DNA from: Myxococcales bacterium | GTDB taxonomy: Bacteria > Myxococcota_A > Polyangia > Haliangiales > Haliangiaceae | DNA: 64,000 bases | Assembly (NCBI GenBank): GCA_016706545.1 | Contig: JADJJK010000016.1 | Location: 1-64,000 of the forward strand | Reading direction: 5' to 3' | Shown here: in pieces, positions 26,154-35,098 of the stretch | Layout: each line of letters opens with the position of its first letter | Numbering within the stretch: the first letter of the stretch is position 1 | The notes under the pieces: model-generated | The model's input: the letters and a program-made list of their open reading frames with translations, nothing else | Databases searched by the model: none | What the model was told of the DNA's origin: nothing | Program-made: the position numbers and the translations under genes

Positions 26154-28589
26154 TCAGTACTGGTACGTCGCGCTGACGTAGCCGCGGATCTTCTCGTACG
26201 GGTTCGGCATGTACTCGAGCCGCGGCTCGTAGTCGAAGAAGGCGTCAGGTTGGTAGTAGTGAGCGTTGAGCGCGTTGTAGACGGTGCCGCGGATCGAGAG
26301 CTTGGGCGACGGGAACCAGGTCATGCCCAGCGACAGATCGGCGCTCGGCGGGAGGCGGTCGTAGACCAGGTCGGTGGCGCGCACGATGCGCGGATTCTGG
26401 ATGCCGCCGCGCTCGTCCACCATCAGGTCGCGGTATTCGACGAAGCGATTCGGATCTTCCGCGGCCCCGGCCACGCGCAAGTTGGTGGTGCCGGTGAGCT
26501 TGTCATCCACGATGTTGAACACGGCGCCCAGGTTGAACCAGTGCTCCGGCAGCGCGCGCAGCCGGCCGCGGTCCGAGGTGGTGCCAAACAGGTAGGTGTA
26601 GCCAAGCTCCATGCGGTGGCCGCCCTGGATGTACAGCTTGCCGAGGAACTCACCGCTGACCAGCGCGCGCTCGCCGGTGTTCTGATACGTGCCCGAGTTG
26701 ATCTGGATGAGGTTCTGCAGGCGGGTATAGGAGCCGTCGATACGGAACGACAGCTCGCGGATCCGCCGATCACCCTTGAAGATACGGGCGTTGACCTCCA
26801 CCTGCGAGGCGTCGGAGGTCTCGACCTTGAGGTTCGGGTTACCGCCGATCTGCACCGAGGTGCCGTTGCCGGTGGTGTTGTTGAACACCGGCGGGCGGAA
26901 GCCCTGGGCGAAGTTGACCTTCAAGTGCCAGTTGGGGATGAAGTTCCACACCACCGTGCCGCCGACCGTGGTGTTGAGCGGGTACGACAGCTTGCCGAGC
27001 TGCTCAGGGGCCACCTGGACACGAGCACCAAGGTCAAACGTGACCCGCTTGTTGGGGCGGTACTGCGGGTTTAGGTACGCGCCGAACACGGTGCGGGTGG
27101 CAGGAAACGCGAAGGTCAGCGGACAGCCGGGCAACACCACGGCGGCGCCGGCTTCGGCGTTGTAGATGCGCGGGCACAAGACCGGCACGCTGGCGTTGAG
27201 ATCGTACGGCGAGCTGAAGGTGGACTCGGTGCCCTCGCCCTGGCGCGAGCGCTCGGTGGTGATCGGCTTCCACTCGGCGAAGCTCTCGGCGCCGTACAGC
27301 ACGCGAAGCTTGCGGGAGACCTCGGCGTCACCGTCGATGGAGGCGCCGGCGCGATAGCTGGTGCTGTCCACGATGAAGCCCAGGCCGCCGGGCACCGTGC
27401 GCATGACCGGGCCGGTGCCGAAGTCCACCGTGAACGCGGAGGGCGCGAGGATCTGCAGCGGCGCGAACTTGCGCACGAACTGGACGATATAGGCCTTGGC
27501 CGACAGGCCGGCGCGGTCCTTCGAGAAGCGAGTGCGGTACTCGGCGACGGCGTAGCGATCCCAGTAGTCGACCTGGTGATCCCGGCCCTTGCGGTCCGGA
27601 TCGAGGCAGTTGGCGTAGTCGCGCGAGCCGACCGGACATTCATCGTCGTTCGGGAACTCCGGGCGCACCGGATTTCCGGACAGACCAATGGGGTTACGTC
27701 GCTCGCCGAAGGGGAACGAGACACGGAACTGCAGCTTGCCGACCGTGACCTTGGCGTTGAGGTTGAAGATGTACGACTGCTGCTGCTCGGAGCTCAACAT
27801 CGGCCCGAACAGGTTGGGCGCGTTGGGCTGCGGCGACGACTGGTGCAAGAGCAGCATGGGCATGTCGTGCTTGGCGCCCTGGAAGGTCTCGAACGAGCCG
27901 TGCGCGAACAGCTTCACCTTGCCGCCCAGCAGGCCCGAGGCGCCGGCCATCGCGTACGAGTGCAGCACGCGGCGATCGCCATCGCCGTGACCGAGCGTGG
28001 TGCCAAACTCCACGCCGTCGACGTCATCTGCGTCCTTGGTGATGACGTTCAAGATGCCCATCAGGGAGTTGGATCCCCACAGCACACCGCCAGGGCCCGT
28101 GATCATCTCGACGCGCTTGATGAGCTCCACCGGCAACACGCGCGAGGTCGTGGGCGCGTTGACGAAGGGATCGAACAGCGAGATCGTGTCGTGCAGGAGC
28201 TGGCTGGCTTGCGCCTGCCCGCGCACCAGGGCCAGCGGGAACTGGCCGTTTAGCACGCTGCTTCGATAGAAGCCGGGCACGGTGTCGAGGATGGCCTCGA
28301 TGCCGGTGAACTGACGCTCCTGGATCTCATCGGAGGTGATGACCGTGACGATCGCCGGCGCTTCCTGCACCGTGGTGATGCCCTTGGCCGCGCTCAACAC
28401 GATGTTGGCGAGGTCGAGCTCGGAGTCCGCCTGGGCGGGTCCGGCCTGGTCAGAGATCACCTCGAGCACGACCGTGGGGACCTCGACGTCGGGGATGTCC
28501 GCGGCGGTGTCTTGAGCCAGCGCCGCGGCCGGCGTCAGGCTCGCGAGCCCTGCCATCGTCAGCGCGCTGATGCCATACGCTGTCTTCAT
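26154..28589 (-). CDS. TonB-dependent outer-membrane receptor
   Basis: 811 residues. A signal peptide ends in AAALAQ. The plug domain includes the region IVTVITSDEIQERQFTGIEAILDTVPG and the RVEMITGPGGVLWGSNSLMGILNVITK motif. A 22-strand-type barrel follows, ending in aromatic YVSATYQY. GAGGAA sits before the ATG at 28589, inside the end of the OmpA gene, so the two are coupled. The ligand is not predictable. It is the third gene of a lipoprotein - OmpA/TSP3 - receptor unit. The Cys pair in CPVGSRDYANCLD lies in an extracellular-type loop. Confidence 0.92.
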   Translation of the reverse strand: MKTAYGISALTMAGLASLTPAAALAQDTAADIPDVEVPTVVLEVISDQAGPAQADSELDLANIVLSAAKGITTVQEAPAIVTVITSDEIQERQFTGIEAILDTVPGFYRSSVLNGQFPLALVRGQAQASQLLHDTISLFDPFVNAPTTSRVLPVELIKRVEMITGPGGVLWGSNSLMGILNVITKDADDVDGVEFGTTLGHGDGDRRVLHSYAMAGASGLLGGKVKLFAHGSFETFQGAKHDMPMLLLHQSSPQPNAPNLFGPMLSSEQQQSYIFNLNAKVTVGKLQFRVSFPFGERRNPIGLSGNPVRPEFPNDDECPVGSRDYANCLDPDRKGRDHQVDYWDRYAVAEYRTRFSKDRAGLSAKAYIVQFVRKFAPLQILAPSAFTVDFGTGPVMRTVPGGLGFIVDSTSYRAGASIDGDAEVSRKLRVLYGAESFAEWKPITTERSRQGEGTESTFSSPYDLNASVPVLCPRIYNAEAGAAVVLPGCPLTFAFPATRTVFGAYLNPQYRPNKRVTFDLGARVQVAPEQLGKLSYPLNTTVGGTVVWNFIPNWHLKVNFAQGFRPPVFNNTTGNGTSVQIGGNPNLKVETSDASQVEVNARIFKGDRRIRELSFRIDGSYTRLQNLIQINSGTYQNTGERALVSGEFLGKLYIQGGHRMELGYTYLFGTTSDRGRLRALPEHWFNLGAVFNIVDDKLTGTTNLRVAGAAEDPNRFVEYRDLMVDERGGIQNPRIVRATDLVYDRLPPSADLSLGMTWFPSPKLSIRGTVYNALNAHYYQPDAFFDYEPRLEYMPNPYEKIRGYVSATYQY

Positions 28590-28597
28590 GGTGTTCC

Positions 28598-30634
28598 TCA
28601 TGGTGACCGCTGCTGCGCCTTGATGAAGTCAACTCGCTCGTTGGCTGGATCCGTCGGCGCGTTGTTGCCGAGCGGACGATCCGAGCCCAGGCCAGCGGCC
28701 TGGATCTGTGAGAGCGGCACGCCCTGGCTGGCCAGATACTCCAGCACCGCGGTGGCGCGCTTGATCGAGAGGAACTTGTCCTGCGCCTTCTGGCGCGTCA
28801 GGTCCCGCGGCCGCCTGGACCGCGTGCCCAGCGGCACATGGACCTCGACGCGGACGCTCAGGCTGCGATCCCGCATCAGGACCGCCACGTTGCGCAGCGT
28901 CTGCTTGCCCATGGGCGAGAGCGCCGCGCCGCGGAACGTGACCTGCCCGCCCTTGAGGTCCAGGCGGTCGCCGCGATCCTCCGGCCCGACGCCGCGGGCG
29001 TCGGGGCAGCCGTCTTCGTCATCGATGCCGTTGACGGTCTCCGGATCGTTGGGGCACTTGTCCCCGGCGTCAGCGAAGCCGTCGAGGTCGTTGTCCTCAT
29101 CGGGACACCCGTCGGCGTCGTCGAAGCCGTCGATGTCTTCCTTCTGATCGGGGCAGCGATCTGCGGTGTCGTTGACCTGATCGCCGTCGTTGTCTTGCTC
29201 GGGACAGCCATCGGCGTCCTGGAAGCCGTCTCGGTCTTCCGGCTCATCGATGCACTTGTCCTGGTTGTCGTTGGTGCCGTCGTTGTCGTTGTCGACGTCA
29301 GGGCAGCCGTCATCGTCCTGAAAGCCGTCGCGATCTTCGACCTCGCCCACGCAGGCGTCGGCGGCGTCTGGGACGCCGTCATCATCCACGTCGGCGCGGC
29401 CGATGCCGGTGCCGCCGCCTGGTTGCGGAGACCACACGATCCCGGTGGTGACGCGGAAGTCGTCGCCGCGAGCACCAACCGGGCCGGCACCCGCCATGAT
29501 GGAGCCGCTGACCTGCTCGTTGATCCGGATCTGCACGCCGCCGTTGGCGAGCACCGAAAGATCGCCGCGAGAGGCGTCGCCGAAGTAGTCGGCGTCGGTG
29601 AGCTCGTCGCACGAGCGCGAGCCGGACAGGCGACAGGCCCCAAGCGAGGTGGAGTCAGGCAGCGGAATGAACGCGGTGGCCTCGGCGCCGAGCACGATCC
29701 GAGGCGACAGCTCGTAGAGAAAGCCCGCGCCCACCAGCGCCTCGGAGCCGACGTCGAGGAAGGCCTTGGCGGCCGCCGCGGTCTCCATGGCCGCGTCGTA
29801 GCTCTGCAGCACGGTGCGCTTGCGCAGACGGGCGCCGACGTTCAAGACCACCTTGGTCGCGCGCACGCGGTCGAGGCGAAAGTCAAAGGCCAGCTTGGGC
29901 TCGAAGGTCAGGCCGGAGTCGCCAAGCAACATCTCGTCTTCGCCAAAGGGCAGGGTCATGGTGCCCACCAGCGTCAGCGCGGCGCGCTCGCCGCGCAGCA
30001 ACGCCAGCTTGCCGCCGAGGCGTACGTCCAGCGGCCCAGCGCGGCCGTCATCCACCGGGCTGCCGGCCTGGTCGATGTTGGAGAGCGGGCGCAGCGCCAC
30101 CAGCCCGGTGGACGGCGCGCTGAGCCCTGATCCTCCATAGAGGCCGCGCGTGCCGTAGCCGACCCCTGGATCGGTGCGGAAGGCCGCCACGTCGAGCCCG
30201 ATGGAGAACCGGTCGCTGATCGACATGGCAAACGCCATGTCGATCACCGCCAGGTAGTCGAGGATCGGGTCGGCGGAGGTGTCCGCGGACCCGCCGATGC
30301 CCGGCACCGCGACGTTGACGGGTGACTTGGCATACGACAGCAGCATCTTCCAGGAGATGTCGCGCTTGGGCATGAGCCGCGCGCCCTCCAGCGAGAACAC
30401 GCCACCGGTATCATAGGACGAGCGAAACAACGCCACGTCGACGCCGGCAGACGGGCTGGCCAGCGCCCGGGAGACCGGGAAGGCCAGGGAGGCCGAGAAG
30501 GCGACGACGCCCCCGAGCCCGGCGAGCGCCAGCCCCTGGGCGCAGCGCCGGCTTTGGCCCCGCGCGCCACGGGCGTGACGCCGTGGGCGCTCAAACGGTG
30601 GATCGACACGACGATAGTTGAGTGGCTTCTTCAT
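28598..30634 (-). CDS. OmpA-family protein with thrombospondin type 3 repeats
   Basis: 678 residues. A long basic N-terminus plus a hydrophobic stretch (LALAGLGGVVAFSASLAFPVSRALA) act as signal. Residues about 65-430 look like an outer-membrane beta-barrel. Residues about 435-560 hold five or six TSP3-type calcium-binding repeats (DxDxDGxxDxxDxC…EDRDGFQDxDGCPD). The C-terminal domain is OmpA-like (LRNVAVLMRD, ATAVLEYLASQGV, GLGSDRPLGNN, ANERVDF), the peptidoglycan-binding fold with the final NR-R motif altered to NERVD. It probably links outer membrane and cell wall and supports the receptor encoded next. The start at 30634 is an ATG with GGCAGG upstream. Confidence 0.9.
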   Translation of the reverse strand: MKKPLNYRRVDPPFERPRRHARGARGQSRRCAQGLALAGLGGVVAFSASLAFPVSRALASPSAGVDVALFRSSYDTGGVFSLEGARLMPKRDISWKMLLSYAKSPVNVAVPGIGGSADTSADPILDYLAVIDMAFAMSISDRFSIGLDVAAFRTDPGVGYGTRGLYGGSGLSAPSTGLVALRPLSNIDQAGSPVDDGRAGPLDVRLGGKLALLRGERAALTLVGTMTLPFGEDEMLLGDSGLTFEPKLAFDFRLDRVRATKVVLNVGARLRKRTVLQSYDAAMETAAAAKAFLDVGSEALVGAGFLYELSPRIVLGAEATAFIPLPDSTSLGACRLSGSRSCDELTDADYFGDASRGDLSVLANGGVQIRINEQVSGSIMAGAGPVGARGDDFRVTTGIVWSPQPGGGTGIGRADVDDDGVPDAADACVGEVEDRDGFQDDDGCPDVDNDNDGTNDNQDKCIDEPEDRDGFQDADGCPEQDNDGDQVNDTADRCPDQKEDIDGFDDADGCPDEDNDLDGFADAGDKCPNDPETVNGIDDEDGCPDARGVGPEDRGDRLDLKGGQVTFRGAALSPMGKQTLRNVAVLMRDRSLSVRVEVHVPLGTRSRRPRDLTRQKAQDKFLSIKRATAVLEYLASQGVPLSQIQAAGLGSDRPLGNNAPTDPANERVDFIKAQQRSP

Positions 30635-30710
30635 CACGAGTTGCCTGCCCCAATCGCAGGAGAGCTGCCGTGCGCGTTCCGTGAGGACTGTGTGGACACC
30701 CTGCACCGCA

Positions 30711-31778
30711 TCAGAAGTGGAGGTCGTCTTCCCCGAGGTTACTGAAGATCACCATCTGCGACGTGAGCCGGGCCTTCAGCGCTGGTGGAGTGATCGCGTC
30801 AGATTCGAAGTTGGCCATCTGCACTCGGGTGACCCCGCGCGCCGGGAAGCTCGGACGCCCGACCAGGAGCTGGCGGAACCCCAGGTCGTTGAACGGGATG
30901 GTCATCGGGTAGTCCGGGACGCCATCACCGGTCAGGTCATCGAACTGCAAGTAGTACGCGAACGCGGTGAACCCTTCGATCACCTGAGGGATCTGGAACT
31001 GCACGCCGCCCAGCACGGTGCCGCTGACCGGGTTGGCGCCAAACACGAGGCCGAAGTACTCCCCGGCGAGCGGCTCGGTGAGGATCCGGTCGCTGCCTTC
31101 GTAATAGGAAGGGTTGGCCGCCCAGAACTCGTTGCACAGGCGCAGCCGGTTTCGATTGGACTCGTCGCCAATGCAGGTCGACGGCGGGATGAGCGAAGGG
31201 TCGACGGTCGGCAGATCCTCGACACACGCGGTCGCCGGCGCCGGGTACACCGCGGTCGAGGCCGAGGTGATGGCCTTGAGGGCGCCGGAGTCCGTGGCGG
31301 TCGGCGGTCGGCCGAGCGCCAGCAAGTTGCGGATTCGCTGCTGCGCCGTCGCCATGTCGATCTTGTCGCCCTCCGTGGCGTTCGCCGGGGGATTGGCGAT
31401 GTCGACGATGCCCGTCTCTAGCGCCATGCGCTCGGCGAACTTGGTCACATGGATGCCGGGAAAGCGCGTCTCCTCGGGATCGATCAAGCAAGGAGAGGCC
31501 AGCTCGACGATCGGGTGGATCTCGAACTGAAAGAGCTGCACCGGCGCCGCGAGCGGCTGGCCGGCCGCGTCGGTGGTGAGGCCATAGAGCCGATAGTGCG
31601 TGTTGGTGGGGTGCTGCAGGCCTGGTATCGGCGCAGCGCCACTGCGGACTTGCGCGGGCATCAGCGGCCCAAAATCCACCAGGACGTTCGAGCCTTCAAA
31701 TTCGTCGACGCAGGCCGACGTGAGGAAGACCCATAGGAGAGCGTACGCGGGGTGATATCGTACTAGCTGCTTATGCAT
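30711..31778 (-). CDS. Hypothetical lipoprotein of the receptor-OmpA cluster
   Basis: 355 residues. The N-terminus (MHKQLVRYHPAYALLWVFLTSACVDEF) is a lipoprotein signal with the lipobox TSAC. No known domain was recognised. The mature part has several Cys (ASPCLID, ATACVED, PSTCIGD, LRLCNEF) that may form disulfides, and a DLTGDGVPDYP stretch resembling a calcium loop. It is the first gene of a three-gene minus-strand unit, 76 bases before the OmpA gene. A role as a surface-exposed partner of the TonB receptor is possible but rests only on position. Confidence 0.75.
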   Translation of the reverse strand: MHKQLVRYHPAYALLWVFLTSACVDEFEGSNVLVDFGPLMPAQVRSGAAPIPGLQHPTNTHYRLYGLTTDAAGQPLAAPVQLFQFEIHPIVELASPCLIDPEETRFPGIHVTKFAERMALETGIVDIANPPANATEGDKIDMATAQQRIRNLLALGRPPTATDSGALKAITSASTAVYPAPATACVEDLPTVDPSLIPPSTCIGDESNRNRLRLCNEFWAANPSYYEGSDRILTEPLAGEYFGLVFGANPVSGTVLGGVQFQIPQVIEGFTAFAYYLQFDDLTGDGVPDYPMTIPFNDLGFRQLLVGRPSFPARGVTRVQMANFESDAITPPALKARLTSQMVIFSNLGEDDLHF

Positions 31779-31942
31779 GGTTCATCGCAGCGCCTAAACG
31801 CTTGCGTCCCTCTTCGGAGAAAATTGTAGTCCACCCGGTGGATAGGGGTCAATTCTTGGTACTCAGTTGCCGGCAGCGACCTCACCAATGCCGCCTACAC
31901 ACCCCAAGACGAAAGCCAGATCACACTTCATCCCACCTCGTA

Positions 31943-32833
31943 CTACCGAGACCGCACGGCCTTCTTGGGCGGCTTTTGGGGTTTGTGGTCAGCAAAGATG
32001 GGAAGGACAGGGACGGACCTGCCCTCCGTGATGTCCACGGTGGTGGACCAAGGCGGGTGCCCCGGCCTGGTGATCGTGAGCCGATGGCGGCCGGGCGCCA
32101 GCTCGACCTTCGAAGAGGCGCTCACTCGAGCGCCATCGACGACGACGCGCAGCCCCTCGACGGCCACCAGCGACGCCGGCAGGGTGATCCATCCGGGCGC
32201 CGCCGGCAGGGACGGCGAAGCGGCCGCCCCCTCTCGCGAGACCTCCAACGAGACATCTGTGACCACCCCCGGCAAGATCTGCACCTGCTGCGCCCGCGCC
32301 GTCCCGACCCGCAGCTCGTGCTCGCCAGCGGCCAGCGCGCGCGGAAACAGCGGCGTGCTGCCGATGACCTTGCCGTTGAGCCGCACCGGCACAGCGGCCG
32401 AAGCGCCGTCCTCCCGGGCGGTCACCGCGAGCGCGCCGCCATCGCCATAACTCCCGCCGAACGACGGCCGGCCCTCGGCCGCGCGGCACTCTTCGTGCAG
32501 CTTGCGAGTGTCCGGCACCTCTCGAGACTGCGGAGCCACGCGCAACGCCACTGCAGCATGACTGACGCACTCGGCGAAGCGATCTTGCGCCTTTGCCACT
32601 GCCGCGAGAAAGCGGTGGGGCCCCGGCAGCGAGGCGTCCATCGCGCGCGCTTTCTCCAGGTGGGCCCGCGCCGTGTCGTAGTCGCCGAGGCGATAGGCGT
32701 CCACGCCCTCTTGAAACTCGCGAGCCAGCCGAGCCGGAGCCTGCGCCCACAGCGGCGGCGCCGCCAGGCACATGCCTAGCCAGCCCGACAGACCGACGAC
32801 CCAGGGCGCCAGCGGCGCGGCTGGGCGCCTCAT
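31943..32833 (-). CDS. Secreted PEGA/TPR protein
   Basis: 296 residues. The signal peptide ends in PPLWAQ. A TPR-like pair follows (GVDAYRLGDYDTARAHLEKARAMD, FLAAVAKAQDRFAECVSHAAVAL). Two PEGA-type modules are present: VPVRLNGKVIGSTPLFPRALAAGEHELRV and LRVVVDGARVSASSKVELAPGRHRLTITRPGH. The end is Lys/Pro/Arg-rich. Such proteins are common periplasmic proteins of unknown role in myxobacteria, often near kinases; a similar one lies at 40621. The ATG at 32833 precedes the signal peptide. 164 bases separate it from the lipoprotein gene on the same strand, so it may have its own transcript. Confidence 0.78.
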   Translation of the reverse strand: MRRPAAPLAPWVVGLSGWLGMCLAAPPLWAQAPARLAREFQEGVDAYRLGDYDTARAHLEKARAMDASLPGPHRFLAAVAKAQDRFAECVSHAAVALRVAPQSREVPDTRKLHEECRAAEGRPSFGGSYGDGGALAVTAREDGASAAVPVRLNGKVIGSTPLFPRALAAGEHELRVGTARAQQVQILPGVVTDVSLEVSREGAAASPSLPAAPGWITLPASLVAVEGLRVVVDGARVSASSKVELAPGRHRLTITRPGHPPWSTTVDITEGRSVPVLPIFADHKPQKPPKKAVRSR

Positions 32834-33004
32834 GGCCAGGGCCTTCCGCCTGCGCGTGCCTGCGTGCCCAACGGTTGACGACGAATCAGCGGAGGGTCTC
32901 TGCAACACCTCGCGAGGCTACCGCAAAGCCAAACCCGGGGTGTTGAAAAGCACCGCGTTCGTGCGCGCTGCTGGGCAGGGCACGACGCAGTGCGCCGCGA
33001 GCCA

Positions 33005-33067
33005 GCCGGCTCGCGGCGTCATCGCGCCGGCTCGCGCCGTCATCGCGCCGGATCGCGCTCGGCTCGC
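33005..33067. repeat. 21-bp tandem repeat in the gap after the phosphodiesterase gene
   Basis: Two nearly identical 21-base units (33005-33025 and 33026-33046, pattern GCCGGCTCGCGxCGTCATCGC) and a diverged third. The repeats lie between the phosphodiesterase gene stop (33081) and the PEGA gene start (32833), both on the minus strand. The spacing leaves no unique spacer, so this is not a CRISPR. Confidence 0.75.
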
Positions 33068-33080
33068 GCGCACGCCTCGC

Positions 33081-33713
33081 TCACGGCGGCATCCACGGCT
33101 CCCCGGTCTCGCAGTCGATATGGCCCAGGCGCAACCGGCCGCCCGAGATGGTGATCCACCCGAGGGTGATGGGGAGATCAAAGCGACGCGGCCCGACCGA
33201 GCCCGGGTTGAACACGGTGATGCCGCGAGGGCCCCCAATGAAGGGCACGTGCGAGTGGCCGCACACGACCAGGCTGGCGCGCTCCTGCTCCGCGCGGCGA
33301 GCGACCTCCGGCCGCAGCCGAGGGCCGACCACCGCGATGTGCAAGAGCAAGATCCGCAGGCGCGCCTCCTCTGCCTCGGCGCCCGCCGCTGCCCCGAAGA
33401 CCTCCAGCACCATCAGCTCCGAGAGCCGCGCGTCGGGGGCGTCGATGTTCCCGCGCGCCGCATGCACGGGCGCCACCGCGGCCAGGTCATCCAGCACGCG
33501 AAGATCGCCGACATCGCCGCCGTGCAAGATCGCGTGCGGCCGGAGCGCGGCGAGCCGCGCCATCGTCTCTGGATGCGGGCGCGAGTGCGTGTCTGCCACC
33601 ACCGCCAACCGCAGCGACCCGGCGTCGTCGAGCCGCAGGGCGCGGCGCTCGCTGGTCACCGCCGCCGCGCGCAGCTCTTCCAGACGCTTCGTGGCGCGAT
33701 GGCGCGGCCCCAT
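33081..33713 (-). CDS. YfcE/MJ0936-type metallophosphoesterase
   Basis: 210 residues. The metal-binding motifs occur in order: DTHSRP (D-x-H, residues 41-46), GGDVGD (65-70), RGNID (88), GHSHVPF (152) and NPGSVGPRR (169). This is the small calcineurin-like phosphodiesterase family (YfcE-type), usually acting on phosphodiester model substrates. Residue 124 region LLLLHIAVVG replaces the usual HG-x motif with HIA, so one metal contact may differ. The ATG at 33713 gives an unusual 33-residue basic N-terminus ahead of the domain. It is divergent from the beta-propeller gene. Confidence 0.88.
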   Translation of the reverse strand: MGPRHRATKRLEELRAAAVTSERRALRLDDAGSLRLAVVADTHSRPHPETMARLAALRPHAILHGGDVGDLRVLDDLAAVAPVHAARGNIDAPDARLSELMVLEVFGAAAGAEAEEARLRILLLHIAVVGPRLRPEVARRAEQERASLVVCGHSHVPFIGGPRGITVFNPGSVGPRRFDLPITLGWITISGGRLRLGHIDCETGEPWMPP

Positions 33714-33851
33714 GTTCGAGACCGTACGCTCATCCCCGGTGATTGGACAGGCCGGCCCGCGGGCGGATCGCGCCGGTCCCCGACCGGATCGCACCGGATC
33801 GACGGCCACCAAGGATTGTCCAGTGCCCCACGATGAGCGATCCTTGCGCGC

Positions 33852-34904
33852 ATGCGCCTGCTCAGCATCGGCCCTGATGGGGACTACGCGCTCGCTTGCG
33901 ATGGCGACACCCTGATGAGGGTGAGCGGAGCCGGCGACCAGCAGTGGTCCATGGAGATCCCCCGGCTCATCGACGCCGCGGTGGTGGGAGAGCAGCTCTG
34001 GGTCGTGGCGCAAGAGGGCGCCTCGGTGCAGCGCTTCGATCTGCGCGGCAACGAGCTGGCGCCGATCACGCCGCCGTTTGCGCTGGGCGCCGGCCGCTGG
34101 ATGACCTCCCCGCTGGCCAGCGCGGCGGCGTGGAACGGAGCGCGCGCGTGTGCGCTGCGCGGCGACGGCCCCGCGGGGGTGCCGGAGGTCGAGGTGATCG
34201 CGCCGACCACCGACGGGCGCTGGCTCTTGTGGCGCAACGGCTTCGCGGTGCTGTGGCGCTCGGTGGGCGAGGCGTGGCGGCGAAGCTTCGACGACACCGG
34301 CGCCACGCTGGTGAGCGTCTCGACGCTGACCGACGGCCGCATGATCGCGCTGTGCTTTCGGCGACGCGGCAGCGACGATCTCCGGCTCGCGGTGCTGGGC
34401 AGCCGTGACGGGGACATCCTGGCCAGCATGCGGCTGACCTCGGTGAGCCGGGTGTGCATCGCGGCGCGGCGCGCGGTGGCGCTCATCCAGATCGGCCAGA
34501 AGCTGGACGTGATCGACCTTCGCTTTGGTCGCGCGCTCCGCCAGATCTATGTCGATCCAGCCATCGACCAGCTCCTGGTCGATGACACGCTGCAATACGT
34601 GGCCACCACCCGCCACGGCGACCCTGCGGTGCGAGTCCAGCCCCTGGCCGACCTGGAGCGAGAGGCGGCGGAGGCCGCCGAGGCCGCGCAAGACGACGAA
34701 GAAGATCCGGCCCGCGAGCGCGATCGGCTGGAGCGGGCCGAGGAGGAGGCCCGGGTGCGCCGCCGCCAGGTCCGCGGCGACCGCGGCGACCGCGGGGCGC
34801 ACGGGGTCGCTGCCGAGGCGCCGCCGCCTGCCCGCAACCCCAGGGCGCGGACCGCGCCGCCGCACCGCGAGCCGAGCCCGGCGCGGACGAGTGGGCTGGG
34901 CTGA
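33852..34904 (+). CDS. Beta-propeller-like protein with charged tail, possibly the 5' part of a frameshifted gene
   Basis: 350 residues. The first 265 residues are rich in short strand repeats with W/DG turns (LLSIGPDGDYALACDGDTLMRV, LWVVAQEGASVQRFDLRGNEL, WLLWRNGFAVLWRS), a pattern of WD40/beta-propeller-like scaffolds; no signal peptide. Then comes a charged helical segment (EREAAEAAEAAQDDEEDP, RDRLERAEEEARVRRR). The final 35 residues are Arg/Pro-rich and look like out-of-frame reading. The frame used by the downstream AAA+ gene is already open here and reads as a sensible acidic linker, so the two may be one gene with an indel near 34830-34850. If separate, the genes are co-transcribed. 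Confidence 0.6.
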   Translation: MRLLSIGPDGDYALACDGDTLMRVSGAGDQQWSMEIPRLIDAAVVGEQLWVVAQEGASVQRFDLRGNELAPITPPFALGAGRWMTSPLASAAAWNGARACALRGDGPAGVPEVEVIAPTTDGRWLLWRNGFAVLWRSVGEAWRRSFDDTGATLVSVSTLTDGRMIALCFRRRGSDDLRLAVLGSRDGDILASMRLTSVSRVCIAARRAVALIQIGQKLDVIDLRFGRALRQIYVDPAIDQLLVDDTLQYVATTRHGDPAVRVQPLADLEREAAEAAEAAQDDEEDPARERDRLERAEEEARVRRRQVRGDRGDRGAHGVAAEAPPPARNPRARTAPPHREPSPARTSGLG

Positions 34905-34948
34905 CCGGTGGGCTACACGCCGCGGCGGCAGCCGACAAGCTCGACGAG

Positions 34949-35056
34949 GCGATCGATCAAGAGTTCGACCACGAGCTCGACGAGGCGCTTGATCACGAAC
35001 TCGATCACGAGCTGAACGAGGCGCTCGACCACGAGGTTGACCACGACGCGCTGGAG
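34949..35056 (+). repeat. Three 36-bp repeats encoding a 12-residue Asp/His/Glu motif
   Basis: Three 36-base units read, in the frame of the AAA+ gene, as AIDQEFDHELDE, ALDHELDHELNE and ALDHEVDHDALE. The period is exactly twelve codons and synonymous changes are frequent, which supports translation in this frame. The region lies upstream of the only usable start codon (GTG at 35099) of the AAA+ gene. Confidence 0.8.
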
Positions 35057-35098
35057 GCCACGCCTCCTCACACCGCGAGCCGCAAGATCGACCTGGAG

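Noticed and set aside
33005..33067. Regular 21-base repeats resembling a tiny CRISPR
   Set aside because: Units are directly adjacent without unique spacers, and no cas gene is present.
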